Shown: one piece after another, positions 4,937 through 6,902 of the stretch
Position numbering within the stretch: position 1 is the stretch's first letter
Layout: every line of letters begins with the position of its first letter
From: an uncultured Clostridia bacterium
GTDB lineage: Bacteria > Bacillota > Clostridia > Oscillospirales > Oscillospiraceae
DNA length: 6,902 bases
Assembly (NCBI GenBank): GCA_945867445.1
Contig: CAMBID010000037.1
Span: forward strand, 1 to 6,902
Direction of reading: 5' to 3'
Position numbers and translations under genes: made by a program
The notes under the pieces: model-generated
Databases searched by the model: none
Seen by the model: only the letters and a program-made list of their open reading frames with translations
What the model was told of the DNA's origin: nothing

Positions 4937-6019
4937 TTACCGTCCCTCCCATCGTTCCGTCAGGGCCTCCGCGCAGCGGGCGAAGGCCGAGGGCAGCGCC
5001 GCCCGGGCGAAGCCCTCCCGGTCCATCCAGGCGAGGCCCTGGCCGGAACCCTCCACCTCCAGCACGTAGCAGAGCATGTCCCACTCCACATGGGTGAAGA
5101 TATGCCGGGCCGTGAGGCGCTGCCGCCACTCCTTCACCGTGAGGCCCCAGAGCCGCAGGCAGTCCGAGACCTGTTCCTCCGTCAGCTTCCCCTCCACGTT
5201 GGGAAACTCCCAGAGTCCCGCCAGAAGGCCCCTGGGCCCCCGCTTCCGAAGAGCCGTCTCCTCCCCCCGGAGAAGGACGAAGACCGTCCGGTCCTCCATG
5301 CGTCTCGGCTTTTTCGGGACCCTCACCGGACGCAGCTCCGCCGTGCCGCGAAGCCGGGCAAGGCACATGTCTCCCATGGGGCAGACGTCGCAGCGGGGCG
5401 CGCCCACAGGAATGCACACCGTGGCCCCCAGGTCCATGGTGGCTTGGTTGTAGAGCCGGATCCCGTGCTTGTCCCAGGGCATGGCGGACTCCGCCCAGTC
5501 CCGGACGCGGCGCTTCCCGGCGGCGTCCCCGATGGGGTCCGGGCAGTCCGTGAGCCGGGTCAGCACCCGGTAGACGTTGCCGTCCACCGCCGGACAGCGC
5601 TGGCCAAAGGCGGCGGAGGCCACCGCCGCCGCCGTGTAGTCCCCGATGCCCGGGAGCCGGAGAAGGCCTTCATAGGTCTCCGGGAAGCGCCCCCCCAGCT
5701 CCCCCGCCACTATCCTTGCGCAGCGGTGCAGATTCCGTGCCCGACTGTAGTATCCCAGCCCCTCCCAGAGCTTCAGAAGTTTCTCCTCGTCGGCATTCGC
5801 CAGATCCTCCACCGTGGGGAAGGCGGCGAGAAAGCGCTGATAGTACCCCAGCACCGCCGCCACCCGGGTCTGCTGGAGCATGATCTCCGAGACCCAGATG
5901 GCGTAAGGGTCGTCCGTATGCCGCCAGGGGAGATCCCGGGCAGCGGTCTCAAACCAGGGCAGAAGCCGCCGGCTGAAGGCGGATACTACTTCTTCAGTTG
6001 TCAATTCTGTCGTTTTCAT
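4937..6019 (-). CDS. mutY: A/G-specific adenine glycosylase MutY
   Basis: Removes adenine mispaired with 8-oxoguanine in base-excision repair. With the ATG at 6019 the protein is 360 residues, the usual size. Seen in order: catalytic Glu45 in WVSEIMLQQT (42-51), helix-hairpin-helix LPGIGDYTA (122-130), catalytic Asp146 in VDGNVYRV, the 4Fe-4S cysteines Cys202, Cys210, Cys213 and Cys219, and a NUDIX-like C-terminal domain with GLWEFPNVEGK (268-278) and the FTH loop (308-310) that senses 8-oxoguanine. The first cysteine spacing is X7 rather than X6 of E. coli, probably a clostridial variant. A further upstream ATG (6079) would add 20 residues unlike MutY, has no SD and lies upstream of the promoter, so it is rejected. 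No SD precedes the chosen ATG; the promoter predicts transcription starting on the ATG itself. First gene of the operon. Confidence 0.95.
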   Translation of the reverse strand: MKTTELTTEEVVSAFSRRLLPWFETAARDLPWRHTDDPYAIWVSEIMLQQTRVAAVLGYYQRFLAAFPTVEDLANADEEKLLKLWEGLGYYSRARNLHRCARIVAGELGGRFPETYEGLLRLPGIGDYTAAAVASAAFGQRCPAVDGNVYRVLTRLTDCPDPIGDAAGKRRVRDWAESAMPWDKHGIRLYNQATMDLGATVCIPVGAPRCDVCPMGDMCLARLRGTAELRPVRVPKKPRRMEDRTVFVLLRGEETALRKRGPRGLLAGLWEFPNVEGKLTEEQVSDCLRLWGLTVKEWRQRLTARHIFTHVEWDMLCYVLEVEGSGQGLAWMDREGFARAALPSAFARCAEALTERWEGR

Positions 6020-6027
6020 GCTATGAT
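5998..6027 (+). promoter_or_regulatory. Promoter of the MBL-fold hydrolase gene
   Basis: The -35 TTGTCA (5998-6003, five of six) and -10 TATGAT (6022-6027, five of six) are 18 bp apart, with a TGC extended -10 (6019-6021). Predicted start near 6034, giving a leader of about 105 nt. The -35 lies within the first codons of mutY, and the -10 overlaps the opposing mutY -10 by two bases. Confidence 0.75.
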
Positions 6028-6054
6028 AGTACCACAGCTCCCGGCCGCTGGCAA
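6026..6054 (-). promoter_or_regulatory. Promoter of the mutY operon, leaderless start predicted
   Basis: On the minus strand, -35 TTGCCA (plus 6049-6054, five of six) and -10 TACTAT (plus 6026-6031, four of six) are 17 bp apart, with a TGG extended -10. Counting seven bases from the -10 places +1 at 6019, the A of the mutY ATG. It shares two bases of its -10 with the divergent promoter, so RNA polymerase cannot occupy both at once. Confidence 0.7.
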
Positions 6055-6138
6055 CGCTTTTGCGCCGCGGCAGCGGCATTTTCCGGAAGCGTCTAAAAGA
6101 TTTTACCCGGCGTCCCCGCCGGAGAAGGAGAACGACCC

Positions 6139-6852
6139 ATGCGCGTGACCTATCTTGCCCACAGCGGCTTCCTCATTGAGCTCTCCGCCGTCTCCCTGCT
6201 CTTTGACTGGTGGAAGGGCTCCCTTCCGCCCCTGCCGGAGGGCAAGCCCTTGCTGGTCTTCGTGAGCCACGGTCACGAAGACCACTTTGATCCCCATATC
6301 TTCGCCCTGGACGACGGAACGCGGGAGGTCCGCTTCCTCCTGGGGAAGGGCATCCATTTAGGCAAAGGCAGTATGGCAAAGTGGGGCGTCAGCGAGGCTA
6401 CCGCCGGAAAGTGCCGCCTGGTCCGGGGCGGGGACGACTTTGAGGCCCTGCCCGGCATCCGGGTGGAGGCCCTCCGCTCCACCGACGCGGGCGTTGCGTA
6501 TCTCGTAACGGCGGAGGGGCAAACCATCTACCACGCAGGCGACCTCCACTGGTGGCACTGGGAAGGAGAACCCAAGACGGACAATGCCAACATGGCGGTC
6601 AACTTCAGGCACTTCACGGAGCCCCTCCGGGGACGGAGGATCGACCTCGCCATGGTTCCCCTGGACGGGCGGCTGAAGGCCGCCGAGGACTGGGGGCTCT
6701 GCTACCTTCTGGAGCTTGCGGATCTCCGGACCGTCCTCCCCATGCACCAGTGGGAGGACTGCTCCCCCACGGAGCGTTTCCTTCAAAAGCACCCCGAATG
6801 GGCCGGCCGCATCCTGCCCGTCACCCAGGAGGGCCAGAGCTGGGAGCTCTGA
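6139..6852 (+). CDS. Metallo-beta-lactamase-fold hydrolase
   Basis: A 237-residue cytoplasmic MBL-fold protein of the COG2220-like group of predicted metal-dependent hydrolases. The metal motif HxHxDH is complete in SHGHEDHF (His44, His46, Asp48, His49). A later metal ligand is likely Asp135 in YHAGDLHWWHW (131-141), and His203 in PMHQW is the probable C-terminal ligand. At the usual third-histidine position the sequence reads RSTDAGVAYLV (113-123), with Asp instead of His; I recall this pattern in clostridial relatives, so it may be a subgroup trait. Substrate unknown. The ATG at 6139 has SD GGAGAAGGAG (6121-6130) 8 nt upstream. It diverges from mutY and shares an interlocked promoter. The TGA stop directly abuts a structured repeat. 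Confidence 0.88.
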   Translation: MRVTYLAHSGFLIELSAVSLLFDWWKGSLPPLPEGKPLLVFVSHGHEDHFDPHIFALDDGTREVRFLLGKGIHLGKGSMAKWGVSEATAGKCRLVRGGDDFEALPGIRVEALRSTDAGVAYLVTAEGQTIYHAGDLHWWHWEGEPKTDNANMAVNFRHFTEPLRGRRIDLAMVPLDGRLKAAEDWGLCYLLELADLRTVLPMHQWEDCSPTERFLQKHPEWAGRILPVTQEGQSWEL

Positions 6853-6902
6853 TACTACTCTCCCATTAAAATAAGATATTTTAATGGGAACCGCCGCGCT
6901 TT
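6853..6902 (-). repeat. Structured intergenic repeat, copy 3 (inverted, cut by window edge)
   Basis: Reverse complement of the right part of copy 2: bases 6852-6902 match 2532-2482 at 50 of 51 positions. It begins TACTA right after the hydrolase TGA stop, then CTCT, then the P5 hairpin (CCCATTAAAATA 6862-6873 with TATTTTAATGGG 6877-6888, loop AGA), here a perfect 12-bp stem, then half of P4. The window ends in the P4 loop, so the rest of the element should lie just to the right. Confidence 0.88.

Noticed and set aside
4937..6019. MutY iron-sulfur motif looks unusual (C-X7-C-X2-C-X5-C)
   Set aside because: All four cysteines are present, and one extra residue in the first spacing probably occurs in clostridial MutY proteins, so it is not treated as a defect.
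6020..6079. An upstream mutY start adding 20 residues
   Set aside because: The added residues do not resemble MutY, there is no Shine-Dalgarno sequence, and the codon lies upstream of the predicted promoter.
4514..6148. A 544-codon open frame on the plus strand opposite mutY and the small genes
   Set aside because: It is antisense to mutY, whose catalytic motifs are complete. Its translation is rich in Pro/Arg/His and has no recognisable domain, as expected of a GC-rich shadow frame.

Overview
The window reads as a high-GC member of the Bacillota, most likely a gut-type clostridial lineage such as the Oscillospiraceae. This rests on GC-rich codon use, strong AGGAGG-type ribosome binding sites, an ECF-type vitamin transporter subunit, a butyrate-type thiolase and a COG1313-like radical SAM protein. 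The taxonomic placement is inference from gene content and style.

Layout. Positions 1-52 hold the terminator of a gene that lies off the left edge. Positions 53-481 have no convincing gene; they contain a candidate promoter (87-115), a highly structured repeat (271-426) and a hairpin just before the thiolase ribosome binding site. A thiolase (482-1747, +) and an ECF transporter S component (1892-2395, +, with its own promoter) follow. A second copy of the structured repeat sits directly on the transporter stop codon (2396-2531). Two terminators (2547-2583 on +, 2634-2668 on -) close two converging transcription units.

The right half is a tightly packed five-gene minus-strand operon that starts near 6019 and ends at 2678: mutY adenine glycosylase, two small membrane proteins (93 and 64 residues), a PfkB-family sugar/nucleoside kinase and a radical SAM protein. 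Every junction is abutting or overlapping (TAA-ATG, ATGA, a 16-nt overlap, ATGA). A metallo-beta-lactamase-fold hydrolase (6139-6852, +) diverges from mutY. The two promoters are interlocked: their -10 elements overlap, and the mutY promoter predicts a start of transcription on the A of the mutY ATG, so a leaderless message. A third, inverted and truncated copy of the structured repeat begins directly at the hydrolase stop codon.

The most unusual content is the repeat family. Copies 1 and 2 share little primary sequence in their stems but share one architecture: a closing stem, an AT-rich hairpin and a GCGCC/GGCGC hairpin forming a three-way junction, then a GC hairpin with the same A/G mismatch, then an AT-rich terminal hairpin followed by AGAG. 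Stems differ by compensatory changes. In both copies the left strand of the closing stem can also pair with the right strand of the last hairpin, giving two exclusive folds. Copies 2 and 3 are a 50/51-identical inverted pair flanking about 4.3 kb.
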